A stretch of 64,000 nt of DNA from Acidimicrobiaceae bacterium (GTDB lineage: Bacteria; Actinomycetota; Acidimicrobiia; Acidimicrobiales; JAUTXP01). Of this stretch, positions 25,976-33,744 are shown piece by piece (positions within the stretch are counted from its first letter, which is position 1; the number at the start of each line of letters is the position of its first letter). The stretch is taken from the NCBI GenBank assembly GCA_030837965.1, contig JAUTXP010000001.1, forward strand, positions 90,901 to 154,900. The letters run 5' to 3'. Position numbers and translations under genes: made by a program. Under the pieces are notes generated by a model that had not been told where the DNA came from, ran no database searches, and worked only from the letters and a program-made list of their open reading frames with translations.

Positions 25976-27817
25976 CTACTTCGAATAGATGGCCTCGATC
26001 TCGGCCGCGTACTTGGCGTTGATGCCCCGGCGCTTCAGTTTCATGGTCGGGGTCAGCTCCTCCGAGTCGGGCTGCCACTCCTCGGCCAGGATGGTGAACT
26101 TCTTCACCCGCTCCACGTTGGAGAAGCGCAGGTTGGCCTCGTTCACGGAGCGCTCGACCTCGGCGTGCATGTCGGGATGCTCGGCCAGCTCAGTCAAGTC
26201 ACCCGGCGTGGCCGTCTCGATGCCCTGCTGCTTGGCCCACGCGGGCGCCACCTCGGGGTCGAGGACGATGAGTGCGGAGATGAAGGGGCGCCGGTCGCCG
26301 ATGACCGCGGCCTGGCCGATGAGCGGGAACGACTTGAGGGCGGCCTCGATGTTGGCGGGCGAGATGTTCTTGCCGCCCGCGGTGATGATGAGCTCCTTCT
26401 TGCGGTCGACGATCTTGAGGTAGCCCTCGGCGTCGAACTCCCCGATGTCGCCGGTGTGGAGCCAGCCCTCGTCGTCCAAGGCCTCGGCCGTCTTGTCGGG
26501 GTCCTTCAGATAGCCGGTGAAGATGTTGCCGCCCCGCCCCAGCACCTCGCCGTCCTCGGCCAGCTTCACGGTCACGCCGGGCAGGGCCGGCCCTACGTAG
26601 CCCGCCTTGACCCGATAGGGCGCCCACGTCAGCGGCCCCGAGTTCTCGGACATGCCGTAGATCTCGGAGAGGGGCACGCCGATGGCCCGGTACCAGTCGA
26701 TCAGCTCGACCGGGATGGGGGCGGCGCCGGTGATGGCCAGCTCCACAGCGTCGAGGCCGATCATCTCCCTGAGCGGGGCGAAGGCCACCGAGTCGAGGAA
26801 GTCCCAGGTCTGCTGCTCCTCGTCGGTGAGAGGCTCGCCAGCCGTGCGCTTGCGGGCGATGGGCATGGCCGCGGCCACCGCGTCGTCCAGCTTCTGCTTG
26901 CGGTCGGCGTCTGATGACACCGCGGCCATCACGCCCGCGTGCACCTTCTCCCAGATGCGGGGTACGCCGAAGGCGATCTGCGGATGGACGTCGCGCAGGT
27001 AGGCCCCGATCATGCTGGCCTCGGGACAGGTGGTGATCTCGTAGCCGAAGACCGCGCCCTGGTAGTGGCTCGTCATCCGCTCGGCGATGTGGGCCATGGG
27101 CAGATAGGACACGACCCGCAGGCCCCGGATGTCCTCCTTGTCGTAGCAAAGGCGCAGGCTCTGGGCCGTCCAGGCCACGTTGTAGTGGGTGAGCATCACG
27201 CCCTTGGGCGGCCCCGTGGTGCCCGACGTGTAGATGACGGTCGCCAGTCCCTCGGGCGTGGCGTTGGACCGGGCCTGGTCCTCGTCGAGCGGGTCGCGGT
27301 CGAGCAGGTCGGACCACCACAACACGTCGTCGCCCACCCCGCCTGCATCCTCGATGACGGCGATGTGCCGCAGCGCGGGCAACTCCGAACGGACCTTGAC
27401 GAAGCGCTCGAGGAAGCCGCTGTCCTCGACGATGGCCACCGTCGCCTCGCAGTGCGAGACCAGGTACTGGACCTGTTCGGGCGACGACGAGTTGTAGACC
27501 GAGATTGGCGTGGCGCCGAGGAACAGGGCGGCCATGTCGGCCACGTGGAACTCGGGCCGGTTGCGGATCATGAGCACGACCCGGTCGCCCGGGCCCACGC
27601 CCAACTCCCGCAGGCCAGTGGCCAGGCGCAGGGCCTGCTCTTTGTACTGGGCGAACGTGATCGTGCCCCACGAGTCGTCGGGCTGGCGCCAGCGCAGGGC
27701 AACGTCATTGGGGAATGTGTCGACCAGCTTGAGGAAGAGGGTGGGCACGGTCTCGCCCGCCACCATTCGATCGATGTCTTCCTTGGTCGCCTGGGTCCCC
27801 ACGGCACTCCCCTTCAT
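25976..27817 (-). CDS. fadD: Long-chain acyl-CoA synthetase (AMP-binding)
   Basis: 613-aa adenylate-forming enzyme expected to activate fatty acids to acyl-CoA via acyl-AMP. The AMP-binding P-loop YTSGTTGPPKGVMLTH lies at about residue 195. The mid-region has YGMSENSGP, and the hinge has DDEGWLHTGDIGEFDAEGYLKIVDRKKE. The C-terminal lysine is in TMKLKRRGI. Length suits the long-chain FadD15-like group. ATG 27817 lacks a Shine-Dalgarno; GTG 27802 preceded by AAGGGGAG is an equally good start. The following transporter gene overlaps or abuts its 3' end. It is divergent from the peroxiredoxin gene. Confidence 0.9.
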   Translation of the reverse strand: MKGSAVGTQATKEDIDRMVAGETVPTLFLKLVDTFPNDVALRWRQPDDSWGTITFAQYKEQALRLATGLRELGVGPGDRVVLMIRNRPEFHVADMAALFLGATPISVYNSSSPEQVQYLVSHCEATVAIVEDSGFLERFVKVRSELPALRHIAVIEDAGGVGDDVLWWSDLLDRDPLDEDQARSNATPEGLATVIYTSGTTGPPKGVMLTHYNVAWTAQSLRLCYDKEDIRGLRVVSYLPMAHIAERMTSHYQGAVFGYEITTCPEASMIGAYLRDVHPQIAFGVPRIWEKVHAGVMAAVSSDADRKQKLDDAVAAAMPIARKRTAGEPLTDEEQQTWDFLDSVAFAPLREMIGLDAVELAITGAAPIPVELIDWYRAIGVPLSEIYGMSENSGPLTWAPYRVKAGYVGPALPGVTVKLAEDGEVLGRGGNIFTGYLKDPDKTAEALDDEGWLHTGDIGEFDAEGYLKIVDRKKELIITAGGKNISPANIEAALKSFPLIGQAAVIGDRRPFISALIVLDPEVAPAWAKQQGIETATPGDLTELAEHPDMHAEVERSVNEANLRFSNVERVKKFTILAEEWQPDSEELTPTMKLKRRGINAKYAAEIEAIYSK

Positions 27818-27925
27818 GGTGTGACTGGCGCCATATTCAAGCCGCTTTCGCCGAGGCCCGGAATTCCCGACTGAGCCGGTCGGTTAGCGTTGGTCGCTGA
27901 CCGCGAACCAGACCGGAGGGATGCA

Positions 27926-28555
27926 ATGGGCATTCAATTGGGCGACGAAGCCCCCGACTTCACCGCTGAGACCACCGAGGGCAAGCTCAACCTCTACGAG
28001 TACTTGGGCGACGGCTGGGGGATCCTCTTCTCCCACCCCAAGGACTTCACCCCGGTGTGCACCACCGAGTTGGGCGCAGTGGCCAGGCTCAAGCCTGAGT
28101 TCGACAAGCGCAACACCAAGGTGATCGCCGTCAGCGTCGACCCGGTGGACTCGCACCACCAGTGGGCCCAGGACATCGAGGACGTCACTGGTGCCACCCT
28201 CAACTATCCCGTGATCGGCGACCCCGATCGCACGGTGGCCGACCTGTACGGGATGATCCACCCCAACGCCAACGACACCCTGACCGTGCGGTCGGTGTTC
28301 GTCATCGGGCCGGACAAGAAGGTGAAGCTCACCCTCACCTACCCGGCTGCCACCGGGCGCAACTTCGACGAGATCCTGCGAGTGCTCGACTCGTTGCAGC
28401 TCACGGCCAAGCACCAGGTGGCCACCCCGGCCGACTGGAAGCAGGGCGAGGACGTCATCATCACCGGCGCCGTGTCGGACGAGGACGCGGCCACGCGGTT
28501 CCCGGGCTACAAGACGGTGAAGCCCTACCTGCGGACCACGGCCCAGCCCAAGTAA
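27926..28555 (+). CDS. 1-Cys peroxiredoxin (Prx6/AhpC-TSA family)
   Basis: 209-aa thiol peroxidase that reduces hydrogen peroxide and organic hydroperoxides. The active site is Thr42-Pro-Val-Cys45 in DFTPVCTTELG. The long C-terminal part (WKQGEDVIITGAVSDEDA, then a FPGYKTVKPYLR end) is diagnostic of the Prx6 subgroup, which uses a single peroxidatic cysteine; no resolving cysteine is seen. ATG 27926 follows GGAGGG (27915-27920) by 5 nt; the in-frame region upstream has no start with a comparable site. Its transcript ends in the hairpin at 28595. Confidence 0.93.
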   Translation: MGIQLGDEAPDFTAETTEGKLNLYEYLGDGWGILFSHPKDFTPVCTTELGAVARLKPEFDKRNTKVIAVSVDPVDSHHQWAQDIEDVTGATLNYPVIGDPDRTVADLYGMIHPNANDTLTVRSVFVIGPDKKVKLTLTYPAATGRNFDEILRVLDSLQLTAKHQVATPADWKQGEDVIITGAVSDEDAATRFPGYKTVKPYLRTTAQPK

Positions 28556-28594
28556 CTCGCCTTTTCTCGCCGTCGTCGCCGTCGTTTTCTTCGG

Positions 28595-28639
28595 ACTGGA
28601 GGACATAGCCACCCGCTGGGTGTAGCTATGTCCTCCAGT
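28595..28639. terminator. Hairpin element, copy 1 (bidirectional terminator)
   Basis: ACTGGAGGACATAGC (28595-28609) pairs with GCTATGTCCTCCAGT (28625-28639). Inside, CACCC-GCT-GGGTG makes an inner stem, with TA bulged on the right. It separates convergent genes, and its right arm encodes the last codons and stop of the thioesterase gene. A near-identical copy in opposite orientation lies at 30370. Confidence 0.8.
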
Positions 28640-29060
28640 CGCGTAGGGGGGCGGGGTCGCGGTGGAGGAGGAAGGTGCCGGTCGAGCGGCTGACCAACTT
28701 GCCGTCGGCGTCTTTGACCGTTGCCTCGGCGAAGGCGACCTGCTTGGCCATGCGCACGACTTCGCCTCGCACCGCGTAGGCCGTGCCCGCCGACGCAGGC
28801 AGCATGGTCTCGGCCTTGAGCTCGAGCGTGGCCCGAGTCCGGTCCTTGCCATCCAGCCCGGCGTTGATGGCGAAGTTCATGGCCGCGTCAAGGATCACCG
28901 AGTGCACGCCTGCCTGCACGATCCCGTGCGGATTGCAGGCCAACTCGGTGGGCTCCCAGGCCCCGTCGACCCAGCCTTCGCCGTACGAGTCGAAGCGGCC
29001 GCCGATGGCGCCGATGATCCGCATGCCGCCATCGCCAAGCCACCGGTCCATGTTCTTCAT
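28626..29060 (-). CDS. PaaI-like hotdog-fold thioesterase
   Basis: 144-aa protein of the hotdog acyl-CoA thioesterase superfamily. The HGIVQAGVHSVILDAAMNFAI segment matches the PaaI/4HBT catalytic loop-helix (G-x-x-x-G-G/V-x-x-x-x-x-D), followed by ATLELKAETMLPA and GEVVRMAKQVAFAEATVKD. It probably releases CoA from small acyl or aryl thioesters. The end (LRDWRT) and stop are encoded within the hairpin repeat, so the native terminus may have been replaced. ATG 29060 has no purine-rich site before it, so a leaderless transcript is possible. It is divergent from the thiolase gene with a 100-nt gap. Confidence 0.75.
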   Translation of the reverse strand: MKNMDRWLGDGGMRIIGAIGGRFDSYGEGWVDGAWEPTELACNPHGIVQAGVHSVILDAAMNFAINAGLDGKDRTRATLELKAETMLPASAGTAYAVRGEVVRMAKQVAFAEATVKDADGKLVSRSTGTFLLHRDPAPLRDWRT

Positions 29061-29113
29061 CGGGAGGGGAAGGTAGCGCCGGTTGACCGTGTTCCTCCCG
29101 GCGAAGCAGACTT

Positions 29114-29125
29114 GACCGACCGGTC
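29114..29125. promoter_or_regulatory. Candidate TetR-type operator between thioesterase and thiolase genes
   Basis: GACCGACCGGTC (29114-29125) contains a perfect 8-bp palindrome GACCGGTC (29118-29125) plus an extra upstream GACCG half. It sits in the short divergent region where TTGACC (29113-29118) might be a -35. Such GC-rich palindromes are typical TetR sites near actinobacterial lipid genes. No TetR gene is in the window. Confidence 0.4.
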
Positions 29126-29160
29126 TAGTTTTCAGGGACTCGACGAGCAAGAGGAGCAGC

Positions 29161-30351
29161 ATGCCGAACGCCGTGATCATCGACGCCGTCCGCACCGCGG
29201 GGGGCAAGCGCAACGGGAAGCTGTCGGGCTGGCATCCGTCCGACTTGGCGGGCGAGGTCCTCAAGGCCTTGGCCGAGCGCAACAACCTCGACCCCGCGCT
29301 CATCGAAGACGTGATCATGGGCTGCGTCATGCAGGTCGGCAGCCAAAGCCTGAACATCGGGCGCAACGCCGTGCTGGCCGCTGGCTTCCCTGAGTCAGTG
29401 CCCGCCACCACCGTCGACCGGCAGTGCGGCTCGTCGCAACAGTCGGCCCACTTCGCGGCCCAGGGCGTCATCGCCGGCGCCTATGACGTCGTGGTCGCCG
29501 CGGGCGTCGAGGTCATGACGACGACCCCGATGGGCGCGTCCATCACGCCAGGCTCGATCCCCTTCGGCCCCAAGGTCATGGAGCGCTACGCGCCGGTGGG
29601 CGGCCTGGTGCCGCAGGGCATCTCGGCCGAGATGATCGCCGACAAGTGGGGCCTCTCGCGCGACGACCTGGACGCCTACGGCGCCCGCAGCCAGCAGTTC
29701 GCCGAGCGGGCCACGGCCGAAGGCCGATTCGAGCGCGAGATCGTGCCCGTGCGCGAGCGGCGGCTGGACCGTGAGACCGGCAACATCATCGAAGGCGACG
29801 GCATGGTGACGGCCGACGAGGGCATCCGCCCCGGCACCACGACGGAGACGCTCGGCAACCTCAAGCCCGCGTTCAAGCCGGACGGCAAGGTCACCGCGGG
29901 GAACTCCTCGCAGATCACCGACGGGGCCTCGGCCGTGCTCATCATGAGCGAGGAGAAGGCGGCCGCCCTCGGCCTCACCCCCCGGGCCCGGTTCCACACC
30001 TTCGCCCTGGCCGGCGTCGACCCCGTGACCATGCTGACCGGGCCCATCCCGGCCACGGCCAAGGCCTTGGAGCGGTCCAAGCTCTCCATGGACGACATCG
30101 ACCTGGTCGAGATCAACGAGGCCTTCGCCTCTGTCGTCCTGGCGTGGGAGAAGGAGCTGCATCCCAACATGGACACGGTGAACGTCAACGGCGGCGCCAT
30201 TGCCTTGGGCCACCCGCTGGGCGCGTCCGGCACCAAGTTGCTGGCCACCCTGGTCAACGAGTTGGAGCGCACCGGCGGCCGCTACGGCCTGCAGACGATG
30301 TGCGAGGGCGGCGGCCTGGCCAACGCCACCATCATCGAGCGCCTGGGCTGA
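29161..30351 (+). CDS. Acetyl-CoA C-acyltransferase (thiolase)
   Basis: 396-aa thiolase, catalysing reversible condensation or cleavage of acyl-CoA with CoA in fatty-acid oxidation or acetoacetyl-CoA formation. The active-site cysteine is Cys89 (DRQCGSSQQSA), the histidine is in GGAIALGHPLGASG (about 352) and the second cysteine is in MCEGGGLANA (about 381). NEAFASVVLAW is also family-typical. Length is normal. ATG 29161 follows AAGAGGAG. It probably works with the acyl-CoA ligase upstream and the divergent thioesterase. It ends just before the second hairpin element. Confidence 0.93.
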   Translation: MPNAVIIDAVRTAGGKRNGKLSGWHPSDLAGEVLKALAERNNLDPALIEDVIMGCVMQVGSQSLNIGRNAVLAAGFPESVPATTVDRQCGSSQQSAHFAAQGVIAGAYDVVVAAGVEVMTTTPMGASITPGSIPFGPKVMERYAPVGGLVPQGISAEMIADKWGLSRDDLDAYGARSQQFAERATAEGRFEREIVPVRERRLDRETGNIIEGDGMVTADEGIRPGTTTETLGNLKPAFKPDGKVTAGNSSQITDGASAVLIMSEEKAAALGLTPRARFHTFALAGVDPVTMLTGPIPATAKALERSKLSMDDIDLVEINEAFASVVLAWEKELHPNMDTVNVNGGAIALGHPLGASGTKLLATLVNELERTGGRYGLQTMCEGGGLANATIIERLG

Positions 30352-30369
30352 CCCCCGCTCTCTGATCGA

Positions 30370-30414
30370 ACTGGAGGACATAGCAACACCCAGTGGGTGG
30401 CTATGTCCTCCAGT
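30370..30414. terminator. Hairpin element, copy 2 (bidirectional terminator)
   Basis: ACTGGAGGACATAGC (30370-30384) and GCTATGTCCTCCAGT (30400-30414) flank an inner CACCC-AGT-GGGTG stem, with AA bulged on the left. It equals the reverse complement of copy 1 (28595-28639) at all but two loop positions. It lies between convergent genes and encodes the end of the histidine-kinase gene. Confidence 0.8.
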
Positions 30415-31624
30415 CGCGTAGAGGCTCGAAGCGGATGCGGAACAGGGCGCCGCCGTCGGGCGGGGTCAGCCGCTCCAGCCGCCCGCCGCAACCGCCCGCC
30501 AGCATCCGGGCCAAAGGCAGGCCCAGGCCCATCCCCGGCTTGTTGGAGTCGCCTCTTGTGAAGCGCTCGAAGACCCGGTCGCCTAGGAAGGCGGGCACGC
30601 CCGGGCCGCGGTCGCGCACGTCGATGAGGACCTCTTCCGTCACCAGCTCGCGCCCGCCGACCAGTTCGGCCTCGCCCGCGTACTTCAAGGCATTGTCGAC
30701 CAGCAGCCCCACCGCGTGGCGCAGCAGCCGAGGGTCGGCCACCACGGCCAGATCGTCGTCGCACCTGATGCGGACGCGGTCGGCACTGTCACCTGCGGCC
30801 TGGCGCACGTCGGCCAGCACCTCGGCCACGACCAACTCGACAGGACGAGGCGAGATGACGCCCGCCTCGTAGCCCGACACGGTCAGCAGTTCCTCGACCA
30901 GCGTGGTCAGCCTGCGCATCCCGGTCTGCATGCGCCCGAGCATGAGCCCCCGCTGGGTTTGGTCGAACTCGTCGCCATGGGCCAGCAGCGTGTCGGTGAA
31001 TCCGCTGATGACGGTGAGCGGGGTGCGCAGCTCGTGCGAGACGCGGGCGATGAAGTCCGACTTGAGCTGCTCGAGGCGCATGACTTCCTCGTGGCGTCGA
31101 GCGCTCTCGATGGCCCCAGCCACCTGCACGGCCAGGCCCTCCAGAACCTGCACGTCCTCGGCGTCGAAGGCGTCGACCTCGGTCGAGTCGACCTGCACCA
31201 CACCGATCACTCGGCCCATGCACACCAGCGGGACGGCCAGGTAACTGCGCATGCCCGCGTTCGATCCGAGTCGCCGCAGCGAGGGGTCGACCCGCTGGTC
31301 GTTGTCCAGGTCGGACGAGTAGATGGGCTGGCCGGTGGCTATCACCCGCCCGGACAGGCCCGACCCCACCGGCACTCGGGCCGCGGCCACCTCGGGGCTG
31401 ATCTCCGGGTCGGATGCGGCCACGTACACCATGCCGTCGTCGTCGACCAGACAGATCGTCCCGCCCCGGAACGTGACCAAGGATCGCACCGCGTCGAGCA
31501 CGATGCGCAGGACCGGCCCCAACTCCGAGGCCGGACCGATGGCGCGCGCCACTCCGTTGAGGAGAGAGTGGAGCTCGAGCAGGCGCGCCAAGCGCTCGTC
31601 GGACGACGCGACCCGTTGTCGCAC
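30401..31624 (-). CDS. GAF-domain sensor histidine kinase
   Basis: 407-aa soluble sensor kinase. A GAF domain spans about residues 20-170 (RIVLDAVRSLVTFRGGTICLV; VPLVCMGRVIGVVQVDS). The dimerisation helix has the phospho-acceptor histidine at about 197 in ARVSHELRTPLTVI. The ATPase domain has LLVDNALKYAG (N-box), DRGPGVP and GMGLGLPLARML. No membrane helix is seen, so the signal is probably cytosolic or carried by another protein. GTG 31624 follows GAAGGGG. The last codons (LRDWRT and stop) lie in the hairpin repeat. It has no cognate response regulator beside it. It is divergent from a small zinc-ribbon membrane protein. Confidence 0.85.
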   Translation of the reverse strand: MRQRVASSDERLARLLELHSLLNGVARAIGPASELGPVLRIVLDAVRSLVTFRGGTICLVDDDGMVYVAASDPEISPEVAAARVPVGSGLSGRVIATGQPIYSSDLDNDQRVDPSLRRLGSNAGMRSYLAVPLVCMGRVIGVVQVDSTEVDAFDAEDVQVLEGLAVQVAGAIESARRHEEVMRLEQLKSDFIARVSHELRTPLTVISGFTDTLLAHGDEFDQTQRGLMLGRMQTGMRRLTTLVEELLTVSGYEAGVISPRPVELVVAEVLADVRQAAGDSADRVRIRCDDDLAVVADPRLLRHAVGLLVDNALKYAGEAELVGGRELVTEEVLIDVRDRGPGVPAFLGDRVFERFTRGDSNKPGMGLGLPLARMLAGGCGGRLERLTPPDGGALFRIRFEPLRDWRT

Positions 31625-31676
31625 GCCCCTTCCATCGGCTGGGCCGGGGCTAGCCTGAGCCGAGGAGGCCCCCCCG

Positions 31677-31922
31677 GTGTTGAAGCTCGTCGTCTGCGTG
31701 ATCGTGTTCGTCGTGGTGCTCCGCATCGGCAGCGGCATGGTTCGGGCTTTGGGGCCCCTGCCCCCGCCGCCCCCGCCCGGCGAGCTGCGCAAGGTCAACC
31801 TGCGTTTTCGCTGCTCGATCTGCGGGACCGAGGTGCGCATGACGTCGGCGCCCGACGAGATGCCCGAGCCGCCGCGGCATTGCCTGGAGGACATGCAGCT
31901 CGTCGCCCCGGTGATCGAGTGA
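31677..31922 (+). CDS. Small membrane protein with Cys-x2-Cys zinc-ribbon
   Basis: 81-aa protein. The first 24 residues are a membrane helix (MLKLVVCVIVFVVVLRIGSG). A PPPPPP linker and a short metal-binding segment, FRCSICGTEVRM, follow, with a further Cys in RHCLEDM. Four-ligand zinc binding would need one more residue, possibly His69. GTG 31677 is preceded by GAGGAGG with 8 nt spacing, strong support for a real gene. It is divergent from the GAF histidine kinase by 52 nt. Function unknown. Confidence 0.7.
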   Translation: MLKLVVCVIVFVVVLRIGSGMVRALGPLPPPPPPGELRKVNLRFRCSICGTEVRMTSAPDEMPEPPRHCLEDMQLVAPVIE

Positions 31923-31943
31923 TATCCCCAGGAGGTGGAAAAC

Positions 31944-31963
31944 CCTGTGGGTAATTACACAGG
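31944..31963. terminator. Imperfect palindrome between convergent genes
   Basis: CCTGTG (31944-31949) and CACAGG (31958-31963) flank an AT-rich centre that includes the palindrome GTAATTAC (31951-31958). It lies between the zinc-ribbon gene and convergent crgA. It could be a weak terminator or a protein-binding site; TGTGGGTAA inside also resembles a DnaA box with one mismatch. Confidence 0.3.
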
Positions 31964-32022
31964 TGTGACCTCGACTGGCGCCCCTGGTGGCGTCAGTGGC
32001 CTCGCCTTCGGGCCGGAACGCC

Positions 32023-32352
32023 TCAGTGGTACTTGGTGGCGGTAATGAACCCGAGCGTGATCAGGCCGAGGCCGAGTAGCAGGTACCAGTTGTTCGAGTC
32101 GCCGGGCAGGAACCCGGCGCCGGGCAGGTAGTTGCTGATGATGGTGATCGTCCCGGCGATGAGCAGCGTGAGCATGAGCACCGGCACCCACGTGGGGCTG
32201 CGGCGGTACTCCTTGGGGATGGGCGGGGTGTACCGGCCCGACGCTGTGCCCTTGGGGGTGGCCCGCCCAGAGCCCGAGCGCTTGGCCACGGCCGGGCGCC
32301 CGGTGGCGGCCGCCTTGTCGTCCTTGCCTTTGTTGCGGCGCAGGATGGGCAT
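32023..32352 (-). CDS. crgA: Cell division protein CrgA
   Basis: 109-aa membrane protein of the CrgA (UPF0233) family, which helps recruit FtsZ-ring and peptidoglycan-synthesis partners in actinobacteria. A basic, Lys/Arg-rich N-terminus precedes the family motif PKEYRRSPTWVPVLM. Two membrane helices follow (about 60-79 LMLTLLIAGTITIISNYL, and about 90-106 WYLLLGLGLITLGF), and the end is ATKYH. It is divergent from the DUF881 gene with 19 nt between starts, exactly as in Mycobacterium. ATG 32352 gives the conserved beginning MPILRRNKG-like start. Confidence 0.93.
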   Translation of the reverse strand: MPILRRNKGKDDKAAATGRPAVAKRSGSGRATPKGTASGRYTPPIPKEYRRSPTWVPVLMLTLLIAGTITIISNYLPGAGFLPGDSNNWYLLLGLGLITLGFITATKYH

Positions 32353-32371
32353 GGGCGGAGGATAGCGACAC

Positions 32372-33088
32372 GTGCCCCGATCCCGCCTGCTCCTCGCCAT
32401 GGCCTGTGTGCTGCTCGGCTTCATCGCCGTCATCGCCGTGCGGGCCCGACCGGCCGATCCCGAAGGCCGTCTGCCCCGCCAGTACCGGCTGGCCGCCCTC
32501 ATCGAGCGTCAGCAGTCGTCCACGGCCAAGCTGCGCGACGAGGTGAAGCTGCTGCGTCGGGACGTGGCCCGGCTGCGGGCCGACGCCGCAGGCCGCCAGA
32601 CCGGTGCCGCGGCCAGGGAGGACGACCTCAAGGCCCTGTCCACCATGGCAGGCCTGGTCGCGGTCAAGGGCCCCGGCATCAAGGTGACGTTGGACGACTC
32701 GCACCTGGACGAGGCGCCGAGCGGCAACGTCAACGACTTGGTCATCCACTCCCAAGACGTGCAGGCCGTGGTCAACGCACTGTGGCGGTCAGGGGCGGAG
32801 GCGGTGGTCATCAACCACCAGCGCCTGGTCGGGACCAGCGCCGTGCTGTGCGTCGGCAACACGTTGTTGCTCAACGGCACGGTGCAGTCGCCGCCCTATG
32901 TGATCGGCGGGGTGGGCGCGGGCAGGGACCGCTTCGACGCCGACGCCTTGGTCCGCAGGCTCAAAGAGGACGCCAAGGAGTTCGGCCTGCGCTTCTCGGT
33001 CAGCAAGGAGGAGTCGCTCGAAGCGCCTGCCTTCGCAGGGGCGACCAGCTTCAAATTCGCCCGGGCCGCGGCCCAGGGCGGTAAGTAG
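32372..33088 (+). CDS. DUF881 membrane-anchored protein
   Basis: 238-aa protein of the DUF881 family, found beside crgA in actinobacteria and related to septum proteins of unknown activity. It has an N-terminal helix (about 5-23, [18 protein letters not shown]) and a coiled coil (about 45-75, [20 protein letters not shown]). An extracytoplasmic domain follows, with [30 protein letters not shown] and [12 protein letters not shown], all family signatures. GTG 32372 is the start. The pabA/trpG gene follows after 10 nt in the same direction. Confidence 0.9.
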   Translation: MPRSRLLLAMACVLLGFIAVIAVRARPADPEGRLPRQYRLAALIERQQSSTAKLRDEVKLLRRDVARLRADAAGRQTGAAAREDDLKALSTMAGLVAVKGPGIKVTLDDSHLDEAPSGNVNDLVIHSQDVQAVVNALWRSGAEAVVINHQRLVGTSAVLCVGNTLLLNGTVQSPPYVIGGVGAGRDRFDADALVRRLKEDAKEFGLRFSVSKEESLEAPAFAGATSFKFARAAAQGGK

Positions 33089-33098
33089 CCTGCGGCCC

Positions 33099-33692
33099 AT
33101 GCCCTCGGCGATATCCCGCGTGCTGGTCGTCGACAACTACGACTCTTTCGTCTACAACCTCGTGCAATACCTGGGCGAGCTGGGCGCCGATCCCATCGTG
33201 CGCCGCCACGACGAGATCACCGTCGCCGAGGCCGAGGCGCTTGCGCCCGACGCCGTGCTGATCTCGCCTGGGCCCGGCCGGCCCGAGGACGCGGGCATCA
33301 GCAACGACTTGATCCTGCGCATGGCAGGCCGGGTGCCGGTGCTCGGCGTGTGCCTGGGTCATCAGTGCATCGGCCAGGTCTTCGGCGGCGAGGTGGTGCG
33401 GGCTCCGCATGTCATGCACGGCAAGACGTCGATGGTGAGCCATGACGACGCCGGCATCTTCTCGGGCCTGCCCAACCCCATGGAGGCCACGCGCTACCAC
33501 TCGCTGGTGGTCGACCGAGCGTCGGTGCCGGACGTGTTGGCCGTCACCGCGGAGTGCGAGGACGGGCTGGTGATGGGGCTGCGGCACAGGGAGTACGAGG
33601 TGGAAGGGGTGCAGTTCCACCCCGAGTCGATCCTGACGCACGCGGGCAAGCCCATGCTGGCCAACTTCTTGGGCCTGGTGGCCACGGGCTGA
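33099..33692 (+). CDS. trpG/pabA: Glutamine amidotransferase, anthranilate/aminodeoxychorismate synthase component II
   Basis: 197-aa class-I glutamine amidotransferase that supplies ammonia from glutamine for p-aminobenzoate or anthranilate synthesis. The catalytic nucleophile is Cys85 in GVCLGHQ, with His174 and Glu176 in QFHPES. The oxyanion segment [11 protein letters not shown] is intact. Component I is not in the window, so pabA and trpG cannot be separated; in Mycobacterium the gene at this place is called trpG. It is convergent with pknB with a 52-nt gap. Confidence 0.9.
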   Translation: MPSAISRVLVVDNYDSFVYNLVQYLGELGADPIVRRHDEITVAEAEALAPDAVLISPGPGRPEDAGISNDLILRMAGRVPVLGVCLGHQCIGQVFGGEVVRAPHVMHGKTSMVSHDDAGIFSGLPNPMEATRYHSLVVDRASVPDVLAVTAECEDGLVMGLRHREYEVEGVQFHPESILTHAGKPMLANFLGLVATG

Positions 33693-33744
33693 TCGGGGCC
33701 TGATTCGCGGCTGGCCGCTTGCCCGCCGCCGCTCGCCGCGCCGC

